Counted from the stretch's first letter, positions 1 to 6,327 are shown. The stretch is 10,351 nt of DNA from DATHVR01 sp035461175 (GCA_035461175.1 DATHVR010000091.1:1-10351); one strand, 5' to 3'. Notes: generated by a model from the sequence alone, not told the origin. Made by a program: numbers and translations.

Positions 1-184
1 CGACGGTGACGCGGTCGGGAAGCCCGGGGTCGTCGCGCCGGGTGAAAACCTCGACCGAGACGCCGGCGGCGGCCATCGCCCGGGCCAACTGGTCCACGTA
101 GACGTTCATCCCGCCGGCGTCGCCGGTGCCGGGCTGGACCAGTGGCGACGTGTGCATGGACAGATAGGCGACCCGACGAACCAT
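1..184 (-). CDS. mshA: D-inositol-3-phosphate glycosyltransferase MshA, N-terminal part (runs off the left edge)
   Basis: Only the first 61 codons are present. The product starts at ATG 184-182 and reads MVRRVAYLSMHTSPL followed by VQPGTGDAGGMNVYV. The segment SxHTSPLxQPGTGDAGGMNVYV is the signature N-terminus of MshA, a GT4-family retaining glycosyltransferase. In known MshA this GTGDAGGMNVY loop lies in the active site. MshA joins UDP-GlcNAc and 1L-myo-inositol-1-phosphate in the first committed step of mycothiol synthesis, in the cytoplasm. The start is fixed by the family N-terminus and by the neighbour: the upstream GNAT gene stops at 187, leaving a 2-bp gap, so translation is probably coupled. 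The C-terminal UDP-sugar-binding half lies outside the window. The family call is firm despite the truncation, because this motif is rarely seen outside MshA. Confidence 0.93.
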   Translation of the reverse strand, partial: MVRRVAYLSMHTSPLVQPGTGDAGGMNVYVDQLARAMAAAGVSVEVFTRRDDPGLPDRVTV

Positions 185-186
185 GC

Positions 187-1086
187 TCACTCCCCCGGCT
201 CCGCCACGACGGTGAACAGGGGACGGGGCTGGGCTCCCAGACGGAACTTGTACTGCTCGTCGCCCTTGAGGAAGTCGAAGGTGGGGTGATCCTCCCCGAT
301 CGCCTGCTCGATCATGGTCCCCAACAGCACCACACCGGGGGAGGCGTCACCGAGGGCTGGGTCGAAGGCGGAGTTGTAGAGGAAGTAGCCGATGTCGTTG
401 GAAAACCCGAACACGATGGCGGCGGCGGTGTCGTCGGGGGTACGGAGGAGATCGAAGCGCCAGCCGTCCAACTCCGCCAGGACGGCAAAGAGGCGACATC
501 GCTCCTCGGTCATGAACTTACCCTTGTCGCCCGGCGCCAACCGGTGCAGCCGCACGAACTCGTCGAAGGCCCATCCCTGCCCCCGACGGGTCTCATGGCG
601 AACTTCTCCCATGATGCGTTCGAACCGCCGGCGCTTGCGGCGCACCTCGTGGCGTTCCTTCTTGCCGATGGCGGTCAGATAGTCGTCGAAGGTCTCCGGC
701 AGATGCAGCACGGCAGTCACCTCGTGCTCATCGACCTGCACCGACCAACCCGCCTCGCTCAAACCGGCCGCCAGCGGCTTGGCCGCCTCCTCGGGGAGCG
801 AATCGAGCACGAACCGTGACGGAGCCTCGGACCGGGCCACCTCGGCCACGAGATCGTCGGCGCCGGTACCCAGCGGGCTGTGGTAGTCGGTGTAGTCGGA
901 GTCGCCGGCGAAATAGATCGTGTCATCGACCCGTCGCAGCAGCAGCAGCGCATCGTCGGATCCGGCCAGGATCACCTCTCCGGGATCGAACTCCGACACC
1001 GCCTCCAGGAAGGGGCGCCGACAAAAGGGGCCGGTAGCTGCGGCGAGTGCAGGCAGGCCGAAGCCAGGGTGGTTCCAGTCGGTCAC
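187..1086 (-). CDS. FemAB/BioF2-like GNAT family acyltransferase
   Basis: A 299-aa protein from GTG 1086. This start is chosen because the GTG forms a GTGA overlap with the asparaginase stop; the reading frame stays open further upstream but only as antisense to that gene. The C-terminal half matches the Acetyltransf_6 (BioF2-like, FemAB-related) GNAT fold: a basic helix at about residues 136-157 with YLTAIGKKERHEVRRKRRR, a strand and loop YFLYNSAFDP at 234-243, and a closing FDFLKGDEQYKFRLG at 270-284. Members transfer acyl groups (acetyl, aminoacyl) from CoA or tRNA to amines, often in cell-wall or polysaccharide pathways; the substrate cannot be told from sequence. No signal peptide or membrane segment is evident. 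Its position immediately before mshA, 2 bp away, makes co-expression with mycothiol synthesis likely. It is not an MshD, the known mycothiol acetyltransferase, which has a tandem-GNAT layout. Confidence 0.85.
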   Translation of the reverse strand: MTDWNHPGFGLPALAAATGPFCRRPFLEAVSEFDPGEVILAGSDDALLLLRRVDDTIYFAGDSDYTDYHSPLGTGADDLVAEVARSEAPSRFVLDSLPEEAAKPLAAGLSEAGWSVQVDEHEVTAVLHLPETFDDYLTAIGKKERHEVRRKRRRFERIMGEVRHETRRGQGWAFDEFVRLHRLAPGDKGKFMTEERCRLFAVLAELDGWRFDLLRTPDDTAAAIVFGFSNDIGYFLYNSAFDPALGDASPGVVLLGTMIEQAIGEDHPTFDFLKGDEQYKFRLGAQPRPLFTVVAEPGE

Positions 1087-2036
1087 AGTCTGTCCAACAC
1101 CGCTACGGGCCGAAATCGTCCCACCTCCTTGCCGCCGCCCAGCACCGGGGGCCGGGCCACCTCGTCCAGGGCGGAGACGAGAGCCGAGGGCAGGATCCCG
1201 ATGCGATCCAGAGCGAGGACGGCGCCGATGCCGGTGGCCGGGCCCGAACCGCTCCAGATCTTCACCCCGATGCCATACCCGGCGGCGGCCACTCCCATGC
1301 ATCCGGCCGCCCCGCCCTTGGCGGCAGTCCCCAACCAGCGACCGATGAGGCCATCGGGGCGATCCTCGCCCGAGACCAGCATCGGGTACCTCGCCATGAC
1401 GGTGCGGATCCGCTCGAACCGCTCTTCGGTGGCCAGGCTCCAGAACGCTCGCGCCAGACCCCGGGTGGTGACGCGCCACACCGGTAACCCGCAGCCGTCG
1501 ACACCCGGGGGTCCCACCGGTTCGCCGGTGACGTCGGCCATCACCGCTTCCACCCGCCGCTGCAGAGGATGGCCGGGATCCAGGTAGCCGGCGGTGTCCC
1601 ATCCCGCCGTCGCACAGGCGGCGAGCATGGCGGCGTGTTTGCCGGAGCAGTTGTGGAAGCGGGGCGCGGCTTCGGTGATCCCCCGGGCCGCCCAACCGCA
1701 GTCAGCGGCGGGAAAGGGCCGGGCGGGCGGACAGCCCAGGTCGGCCTCGGAAAGCCTGTGACGCGCCAGCAGGTCCTCCACGACGGCCACGTGGACCGGA
1801 TCTCCCGAGTGGCTCGAGCAGGCGAGGGCGAGGTGGACATCGGGTAGTTCCAATCCGGTGCTGAGGGAGGCGAAAGCCTGGAAAGGTTTGGCCGAGGAGC
1901 GGATGTAGAAGGGCCGGTCGGTGTCGCCGAACTCGACCACCGGGCGCCCGTCGGGGCCGATCACGGCGAGGGCACCGGGATGGTCTTCCTCGACCAGGCC
2001 CGACCGCTCCACGACTGCCAGGATCGAATCGGTCAC
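1083..2036 (-). CDS. Type II L-asparaginase (Asparaginase_II family, Rhizobium etli AnsA/ReAV type)
   Basis: A 317-aa protein from GTG 2036. It belongs to the asparaginase_II family, unrelated to E. coli AnsA/AnsB, which hydrolyses L-asparagine to aspartate and ammonia in the cytoplasm. Motifs in order: RSSAKPFQ (the SxxK pair S47/K50), CSSHSGD (S75-H76), HNCSGKHAAML (C130, K133), DGCGLP (D180, C182), and K259 in GVKIWSG. These correspond to the active-site SxxK, serine and distal lysine and to the Cys/Lys/Asp/Cys zinc site described for the R. etli enzyme, with matching spacings (C-x2-K and D-x-C). All key residues are present, so it should be active. The start sits 8 bp after the rsiG stop with no Shine-Dalgarno, implying coupling. 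Its own TGA overlaps the GTG of the GNAT gene. Why an asparaginase precedes mshA is unknown. Mycothiol needs cysteine and GlcN-inositol, not asparagine. Confidence 0.93.
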   Translation of the reverse strand: MTDSILAVVERSGLVEEDHPGALAVIGPDGRPVVEFGDTDRPFYIRSSAKPFQAFASLSTGLELPDVHLALACSSHSGDPVHVAVVEDLLARHRLSEADLGCPPARPFPAADCGWAARGITEAAPRFHNCSGKHAAMLAACATAGWDTAGYLDPGHPLQRRVEAVMADVTGEPVGPPGVDGCGLPVWRVTTRGLARAFWSLATEERFERIRTVMARYPMLVSGEDRPDGLIGRWLGTAAKGGAAGCMGVAAAGYGIGVKIWSGSGPATGIGAVLALDRIGILPSALVSALDEVARPPVLGGGKEVGRFRPVAVLDRL

Positions 2037-2044
2037 TGGGCCGG

Positions 2045-2581
2045 TCAGGTTCCGGTGTCGCTACCGGCCAGGCCTCGCTTGTAGCGGTCGATGATCTCGG
2101 CCTGGAGCCGATCGATGACCACGTGCAGCTTGCGCCGTTGCTCGGAGACGATCTTCTCGGCCTCGGCCAGCCCCAACTGGAAGTCGACGATCTCCTCCTC
2201 GCTCATCGTGGTGACGCGGGTGAGACCGTCGTCTTCGAGGATGTGGTCCAGGTCGCGCCGACCCATGATCTCGGGGAGGTCGAGTTCGACGCTGAGGTGA
2301 CGCGACTCTCCCATCGAGGAACCCGAGCCGAGCCCGGAGGCGATGATCTCGGGCAGGGCCTCGATCAGGCTGCGGGTCTCTTCGCCCCGTCGTCGCCGAA
2401 GCTCGAAAGCGAGCAGGTCCATGCGGCCGTGCAGGAGGCGGCGGTAGTAGGAGAGCTCACGCTCCACCTCCTCGGCCATGTCCCGCCGACGGCGGACCTC
2501 GTCGAGTGAAAAATCTTCGATGCCCTCGGCGTAATCCTCCGAAAGGGCCTGATCGATGCGGCGGCGCTGCTGGTCGGTCAC
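2045..2581 (-). CDS. rsiG: RsiG-like anti-sigma factor with two c-di-GMP-binding-type motifs
   Basis: A 178-aa soluble, helical, highly charged protein from GTG 2581. It resembles Streptomyces RsiG (older name: aerial mycelium formation protein), an anti-sigma factor that sequesters the flagellar-type sigma WhiG when loaded with c-di-GMP. The published binding motif is E-x3-S-x2-R-x3-Q-x3-D, once on each helix of an antiparallel coiled coil. Here helix 1 carries E40, S44, R47, H51, D55 (ERELSYYRRLLHGRMD) and helix 2 carries E142, S146, R149, H153, D157 (EKIVSEQRRKLHVVID). The register is exact in both, with His at the Gln position. The tail DRLQAEIIDRYKRG also fits the family. Twin motifs argue for a monomeric sensor rather than the single-motif homodimer described in Rubrobacter. 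No whiG-type sigma gene lies in the window. A TACCCT -10 7 nt before the GTG and no Shine-Dalgarno suggest a leaderless transcript heading the asparaginase-GNAT-mshA operon. Confidence 0.87.
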   Translation of the reverse strand: MTDQQRRRIDQALSEDYAEGIEDFSLDEVRRRRDMAEEVERELSYYRRLLHGRMDLLAFELRRRRGEETRSLIEALPEIIASGLGSGSSMGESRHLSVELDLPEIMGRRDLDHILEDDGLTRVTTMSEEEIVDFQLGLAEAEKIVSEQRRKLHVVIDRLQAEIIDRYKRGLAGSDTGT

Positions 2582-2594
2582 GAACCACAGGGTA
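2582..2594 (-). promoter_or_regulatory. Putative leaderless promoter of rsiG: TACCCT -10 with 7-nt spacing to GTG
   Basis: On the minus strand TACCCT (2594-2589) is followed by seven bases (GTGGTTC) and then the GTG start at 2581. TANNNT is the actinobacterial -10 consensus, and transcription typically begins about 7 nt downstream, so the GTG itself would be the 5' end. There is no recognisable -35 element and no Shine-Dalgarno. Confidence 0.6.
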
Positions 2595-2617
2595 ACCGGC
2601 CGCGGCGAGGGGCCGGT
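2595..2617 (-). repeat. Perfect 7-bp inverted repeat just upstream of the rsiG -10 (operator or stem-loop)
   Basis: ACCGGCC (2595-2601) and GGCCGGT (2611-2617) are perfectly complementary across a 9-base loop, inside the 48-bp gap between the M23 gene and rsiG. No run of T follows on the minus strand, so it is not a clean intrinsic terminator. It ends directly against the rsiG -10 hexamer and covers the -35 region, where a dimeric repressor or activator could bind. In DNA this GC-rich, chance occurrence is possible. Confidence 0.35.
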
Positions 2618-2629
2618 GCCGTCCCGGGA

Positions 2630-3742
2630 TCAGAAGCAGGCCGAGGCCAAAGTCGGATAGGGATTGACGGCGGGGGCGCCCCGTCCGCCGGGATGGATCT
2701 CGAAGTGCACATGGGGGGCACCGCCGACGGCGTTCCCGCTGTTGCCGTTGTAGCCGATCACCTGGCCCCGGCTGACCCGGGATCCGTTGGAGACGGCCCA
2801 GTCGGCCAGGTGGGCGTAGTAGTAGCCGGTGCCGTTGTCGGCGGTGAGCCAGATGATCCTGCCCCCCAGGCCGCCGTTGCGGATGTAGACGCTCCCCGAG
2901 GCGACGGCGAAAACGGGCTCGTTCCATCCGGCCATCATGTCGGTTCCCTTGTGGCGTCGCCCGCCGGAACGGGGAAAGCCCCACGAGTCGATGAAGGAGG
3001 TGCTGCCCGGAGTCATGGGACATATGAAGCCGGAGGTGGCCTGGGGTGAGGCACCGGCCGCCGCTCCGCTCTTGCCCTGGGCCTCGGCCTTGGCCCGGGC
3101 TGCCGCCGCCGCCTGCTCCTGTTTGTACTTGCGGTTGAGCTCTTTGCAGTTGTCGGACATCTTGGCGTAGGCCGCCTGGGAGGCATTACGGGCCTCCTCC
3201 TGTTGGCCGAGAGCGTCGAGTTTGGCCGCTTCCACGGTGCGCAACTCGGCTTCGACGTCGGTCAACTCGTCCTGGAATCGGGACAGGTCGGCCTCCAGGG
3301 CCGACAACTCGGCCAGGGCGGCCTGGTCGTCTTCGGAGGCGGCGGCGAGCATCTCGGAGGTGGACATGACCTGGCCGACGTTGGCCACGGACAGGAGCAC
3401 GCCGGGAGCCGAGGACGCCCCCCGCATGTACATCTCGACTGCCTTCTGCTCGGCGGCCTTCTCGACATCGCCCATCCCCGCCTGTCGGGTCTCGATGGCG
3501 CCGGCGATGTTGATCTGCTGGCGTTCCACCCGGGCGACGTCGTTGGCGGCCTCCTCGTAGGCGAGGGAGGCCTCGAGGAACCGGTTTTCGGCCGCCTGGA
3601 ACTCGGCGTAGGCGGCTTCGGAATCATCACAGGCGGCCTCGACCTCCGACTTCGTCACCGAGTTCGCCTGCAGCGGCCAGGCCAGGGTGAAGATGAGGAG
3701 GATGGGAAGGACGCGGCGAACGACGACGGGGGTGCGACGCAT
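2630..3742 (-). CDS. Secreted coiled-coil M23 family metallopeptidase (peptidoglycan endopeptidase)
   Basis: 370 aa from ATG 3742. A TTG 12 codons upstream (3778) is in frame, but the ATG is preferred because a likely promoter lies between them and the ATG gives a textbook signal peptide: MRRTPVVVRR, then the hydrophobic VLPILLIFTLAWPL, then a probable cleavage near LQANS. Residues about 30-220 are Ala/Glu-rich heptad-like helices (a coiled coil, as in EnvC- or PcsB-type activators), followed by an Ala-rich linker. The C-terminal M23 domain has HKGTD (H264, D268), YYYAHL (H311) and HVHFEIHP (H344, H346), the complete zinc and catalytic set, so it should be active against peptide cross-links outside the membrane. 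Proteins with this layout are often controlled by FtsEX; no ftsEX is in the window. It lies 48 bp before rsiG on the same strand, so some read-through is possible. Confidence 0.9.
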   Translation of the reverse strand: MRRTPVVVRRVLPILLIFTLAWPLQANSVTKSEVEAACDDSEAAYAEFQAAENRFLEASLAYEEAANDVARVERQQINIAGAIETRQAGMGDVEKAAEQKAVEMYMRGASSAPGVLLSVANVGQVMSTSEMLAAASEDDQAALAELSALEADLSRFQDELTDVEAELRTVEAAKLDALGQQEEARNASQAAYAKMSDNCKELNRKYKQEQAAAAARAKAEAQGKSGAAAGASPQATSGFICPMTPGSTSFIDSWGFPRSGGRRHKGTDMMAGWNEPVFAVASGSVYIRNGGLGGRIIWLTADNGTGYYYAHLADWAVSNGSRVSRGQVIGYNGNSGNAVGGAPHVHFEIHPGGRGAPAVNPYPTLASACF

Positions 3743-3758
3743 GAACGAAGTAAGCGTA
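3743..3758 (-). promoter_or_regulatory. Putative near-leaderless promoter of the M23 peptidase gene
   Basis: On the minus strand TACGCT (3758-3753) matches TANNNT and lies 10 nt before ATG 3742, predicting a leader of only about 3 nt. A TTGAAA (3778-3773) upstream resembles a -35, but its 14-bp spacing is too short to be persuasive. No Shine-Dalgarno precedes the ATG. This site would lie inside the coding sequence if the upstream TTG start were used. Confidence 0.4.
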
Positions 3759-3795
3759 ATCGTCTGCGCGGTTTTCAACTAGCCAGGCCCCCGAC

Positions 3796-4791
3796 TCAGA
3801 GCACCAACCGCACGAGGGGGAAGTAGAGCGCCGCCGCCAGCACCGCTCCATCCAGGCCCCGCAGCATCCCGGGAGGAGGTTCGGCCAGCGCCACCGTTCC
3901 GGTGCGGAGCAGCGAGCCGAGGCCGCGTCCCGCCACCAGTGCCACCGCCACTCCCAGGCCCACCAGCAGGTAGCCGGCCACGTCCAGGTCGCGGAAGAAG
4001 GCCATCGCCACCGCCGCCACGATGGCGGTGAGGGCAGTGACGGTGAACGGATCCAGATAGGGAAGCTGGGCCATGCGCTCGACCACCGAGCCGAGCAGGA
4101 CGGCCAGGATCACCACCACCAGGAAGACGTCGACCGCCTCGGTATCGGGGGAGGCGCTGGAGCGGGCGAGGATGAGGGATCCCACGGCGGCGGCTGCCAA
4201 CAGGCCCACCATCACGCCGGGAGCGACGGTGTCGACCGAGCGGTAGCCGGCGATCCCCACTCCCCAGGTCAGCACGATCATCACGGCGGCGGCGATGGCG
4301 ACGGCCAGCCCGGTGGCTCCGATCGATTCGGTGATGACCGCTCCCGCCACCGCTCCGACCAGGACACCGATGGCGGGGAAGCTGCGCCCCCGGGCCTCGA
4401 TCTGGCCGGCCAGGTCGATGATCCACAACCCGGCCACGCCGACCAGCGCCGCCGCCCACCAGGCGGCATCGCCCTGCAGGTTGACGAACACGATCACGAG
4501 CGCCACCAGCAAGGGGGCGGCCACCGCCACCTCGGGCCGGGCCGTGATCGCGGCCGCTCCTCCCGACACCGGGGGAAGGATGGCCACCTCATCGCCGGCG
4601 TCGATGGCGTCGGAGGGTTGCGCCTCCTCGCCGTTGCGCCACACCCGGGCCGTCTCGACGGCGGCAACGAACTCGGGGCCGAATCGGTCGCCGGCCGCCG
4701 CCACCACTTCGCCGACGGTGCCACCGTCGATTTCGACACGGGAACTGCCCGCGAGTTCCTTCAGGCGTGCAAACAGTCGAACGGTGGCCAT
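3796..4791 (-). CDS. MoaD/ThiS-like sulfur-carrier domain fused to a polytopic, degenerate CdsA-like membrane domain
   Basis: 331 aa from ATG 4791; the open frame continues upstream only as antisense. Residues 1-78 form a complete MoaD-type ubiquitin-like domain: MATVRLFARLKELAG at the start, and DEVAILPPVSGG at the end with the diagnostic Gly-Gly at 77-78. In MoaD that Gly-Gly is the free C-terminus, which is thiocarboxylated to feed molybdopterin synthase. Here the frame continues without a stop into about eight or nine hydrophobic segments (roughly 88-105, 109-130, 140-182, 187-209, 220-238, 248-290, 310-331). The last stretch, GSLLRT ... PPPGMLRGLDGAV, recalls the C-terminal signature of phosphatidate cytidylyltransferase (CdsA), but the HGG and the D-R-x-D residues are missing, so a pseudoenzyme or an unrelated membrane family is possible. 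No good internal start was found after the Gly-Gly. Either the carrier is released by cleavage, as reported for mycobacterial MoaX (a MoaD-MoaE fusion), or it is a membrane-tethered ubiquitin-like module. No other moa gene is present. Confidence 0.78.
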   Translation of the reverse strand: MATVRLFARLKELAGSSRVEIDGGTVGEVVAAAGDRFGPEFVAAVETARVWRNGEEAQPSDAIDAGDEVAILPPVSGGAAAITARPEVAVAAPLLVALVIVFVNLQGDAAWWAAALVGVAGLWIIDLAGQIEARGRSFPAIGVLVGAVAGAVITESIGATGLAVAIAAAVMIVLTWGVGIAGYRSVDTVAPGVMVGLLAAAAVGSLILARSSASPDTEAVDVFLVVVILAVLLGSVVERMAQLPYLDPFTVTALTAIVAAVAMAFFRDLDVAGYLLVGLGVAVALVAGRGLGSLLRTGTVALAEPPPGMLRGLDGAVLAAALYFPLVRLVL

Positions 4792-4804
4792 GTCCCGGAG
4801 CGTA
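4792..4804 (-). promoter_or_regulatory. Putative leaderless promoter of the MoaD fusion gene: TACGCT, 7-nt spacing to ATG
   Basis: On the minus strand TACGCT (4804-4799) is followed by seven bases (CCGGGAC) and ATG 4791. It forms the left arm of an 88-bp divergent promoter region shared with the gene at 4880. No -35 is recognisable, and no canonical Shine-Dalgarno lies before the ATG. Confidence 0.55.
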
Positions 4805-4866
4805 CCGGGTTTGAGCGACAGATTCCGTCCCGCCTCGACGGGCTGGTCCCCGTCCGACGGGTGCCT

Positions 4867-4879
4867 TACCCTCTGCACC
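4867..4879 (+). promoter_or_regulatory. Putative leaderless promoter of the 151-aa gene: TACCCT, 7-nt spacing to ATG
   Basis: TACCCT (4867-4872) matches TANNNT and is followed by CTGCACC and then ATG 4880. The hexamer is identical to the one before rsiG. There is no Shine-Dalgarno and no clear -35. It is the right arm of the divergent region 4792-4879. Confidence 0.6.
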
Positions 4880-5335
4880 ATGTCGATGCCAGAGCACCGC
4901 GCCGATCCTGGCGGCTCCTTCCCGCCGATGGTGGCGGTCGACGTGCCCCTGATCGGGGACGAGCGCCTCAAGTCGTGGGCCAAGGTGGTGGATTCCGTCG
5001 ACGAGAGCAAGTCCTCGGGCTGGGCCTACGTCGGCGAGTTCGTTGCCACCGGCGGCATCCAGGATCTGACGGCCGGATCGGTCCTGTTGATCTACGGGGA
5101 ACGTGGCTCGCGGGCCAACCCCCGGCCCCTGGCCTCGGTCTACACCGTCAATGCCGACGCCACCCTCACCCATCAAGCCGATGCCAGCGGGCGGGCCTGG
5201 GCCCGCACCCTGCGCGACACGGTGGCCGAGCTCCTGTCCGAGGAGTTGATAGTTCCCTGGCAGGATCTGGTCGACCTGTCCCTCGTGCCCGACGAAGACC
5301 TGATGGAAGAGGCGCGGCGGCGTGGGCTGATCTGA
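4880..5335 (+). CDS. Conserved-looking hypothetical protein, 151 aa
   Basis: I do not recognise the family. The start at ATG 4880 is supported by the -10 element 7 nt upstream; the frame is open further left but only opposite the MoaD fusion gene. The protein is soluble with no signal peptide or membrane segment: a Pro-rich N-terminus, then a mixed alpha/beta region with WAYVGEFVA, VLLIYGERGSRANPRP and ASVYTVNADATLT, which look like successive beta strands, and an acidic helical C-terminus with two W/L-rich segments (RAWARTLRDTVAELLSEEL and PWQDLVDLSLVPDEDL) ending in EEARRRGLI. Codon use resembles the neighbours, which supports a real gene. It is followed 23 bp later by the quinone oxidoreductase gene on the same strand, although that gene seems to have its own promoter. 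No function is proposed. Confidence 0.75.
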   Translation: MSMPEHRADPGGSFPPMVAVDVPLIGDERLKSWAKVVDSVDESKSSGWAYVGEFVATGGIQDLTAGSVLLIYGERGSRANPRPLASVYTVNADATLTHQADASGRAWARTLRDTVAELLSEELIVPWQDLVDLSLVPDEDLMEEARRRGLI

Positions 5336-5345
5336 CCGACCGCGC

Positions 5346-5358
5346 TAGTTTCTCTCCG
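5346..5358 (+). promoter_or_regulatory. Putative leaderless promoter of the quinone oxidoreductase gene: TAGTTT, 7-nt spacing to ATG
   Basis: TAGTTT (5346-5351) matches TANNNT, followed by CTCTCCG and ATG 5359. It lies in the 23-bp gap after the preceding stop codon, and no Shine-Dalgarno is present. The gene could therefore be transcribed on its own as a leaderless mRNA in addition to read-through from the gene at 4880. Confidence 0.55.
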
Positions 5359-6327
5359 ATGCTGGCAATACAGGTCGACGAGACCGGCGGACCCGAAGTA
5401 CTCCAGGCGGTCGAACTATCCGACCCCGAGCCCGCTCCCGGACGGCTGGTGGTCGAGGTGGAGGCGGCCGGGCTCAACTTCATCGACGTCTATCAGCGCT
5501 CCGGCCTGTACCCGATGGAGTTGCCCTTCGTGCCCGGACTGGAGGGCGCCGGCCACATTCAGGCGATCGGCGAGGGTGTCACCGGAGTCGAGGTGGGCGA
5601 CGTCGTCGCCTGGGCCGATTCCCCGGGCAGCTACGCCGGGATGATCTCATTGCCGGCAGAACGGGCCGTCCCCGTCCCCGCCGAGATCGAACCCTCCACC
5701 GCCGCGGCAGTCATGCTCCAGGGCCTGACGGCCCACTACCTGGCCACTTCCACCTTCCCCCTCCAGGCGGGCCACCGCTGCCTGATCCACGCCGGGGCGG
5801 GAGGGGTCGGACGTCTCCTGATCCAGATCGCCAAGCGGGTGGGGGCGGTGGTGTTCACCACGGTCGGGTCGGCGGAAAAGGAACAGGTGGCCGCCGCGGC
5901 CGGCGCCGACCACGTCATCAACTATCGGGAGGTTCCCTTCGCCGAGGCCATCACGGCCATCGCCGGGGAACGGCCCCTCGATGTCGTCTACGACGGAGTG
6001 GGAGCCAGCACGTTCGAGGGTGGCCTGTCACTGCTCAAGACCCGGGGCATGATGGTGACCTTCGGCAACGCCTCCGGCCCCGTTCCTCCCGTTTCGCCCC
6101 TCACCCTGATGCGAAACGGATCCATCTTCCTGACCCGGCCCACCCTGGGCGACCACGTCGCCACGACGACCGAACTGCGGGATCGCAGTCGAGAACTGTT
6201 CGAGTGGATCGCCGACGGGTCGCTGGAGGTGCTGGTGGGCGAGACCTATCCCCTGGCGGAGACCAATGAGGCCCATCGCGCTCTCGAGGGAAGAGTGACG
6301 GTGGGCAAGGTCCTAATCGTCCCCTGA
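5359..6327 (+). CDS. NADPH:quinone oxidoreductase (zeta-crystallin type, MDR superfamily)
   Basis: A 322-aa protein, the usual length for QOR. The N-terminal GroES-like catalytic domain has NFIDVYQRSGLYP (40-52) and PFVPGLEGAG (56-65). The Rossmann domain carries HAGAGGVGRLLIQIAK (144-159), the A-x-x-G-x-x-G dinucleotide-binding turn, and YDGVG (211-215). The loop TFGNASGPVPP (234-244) is a hallmark of QOR proteins. The zinc-binding cysteines of alcohol dehydrogenases are absent, as expected for a zinc-independent quinone reductase. Members reduce quinones or other alpha,beta-unsaturated carbonyls with NADPH in the cytoplasm, typically in detoxification; the physiological substrate is not readable from sequence. 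The start is set by the family N-terminus (MLAIQVDETGGPEVL) and by a -10 element 7 nt upstream. Its last 15 bp overlap the convergent gene ending at 6313, with no terminator hairpin between them. Confidence 0.92.
   Translation: MLAIQVDETGGPEVLQAVELSDPEPAPGRLVVEVEAAGLNFIDVYQRSGLYPMELPFVPGLEGAGHIQAIGEGVTGVEVGDVVAWADSPGSYAGMISLPAERAVPVPAEIEPSTAAAVMLQGLTAHYLATSTFPLQAGHRCLIHAGAGGVGRLLIQIAKRVGAVVFTTVGSAEKEQVAAAAGADHVINYREVPFAEAITAIAGERPLDVVYDGVGASTFEGGLSLLKTRGMMVTFGNASGPVPPVSPLTLMRNGSIFLTRPTLGDHVATTTELRDRSRELFEWIADGSLEVLVGETYPLAETNEAHRALEGRVTVGKVLIVP

Noticed and set aside
187..1695. Long 502-aa leftward open frame covering the GNAT gene and extending far upstream
   Set aside because: The upstream 200 residues are Arg/Gly-rich and lie over the asparaginase coding sequence in another frame. 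The real start is GTG 1086, which overlaps the asparaginase stop.
3743..3778. TTG 3778 as the start of the M23 peptidase
   Set aside because: It adds 12 residues before an already complete signal peptide, has no Shine-Dalgarno, and would place the likely -10 element inside the coding region.
4618..5358. N-terminal extension of the quinone oxidoreductase frame
   Set aside because: It overlaps the 151-aa gene and the divergent promoter with low-complexity Arg/Pro-rich sequence. The QOR family starts at MLAIQVDETGG, ATG 5359.
6313..6327. 15-bp convergent overlap of qor and the pseudo-hydrolase gene as a regulatory antisense device
   Set aside because: Short tail-to-tail overlaps are ordinary in compact genomes, and no structure supports a special role.
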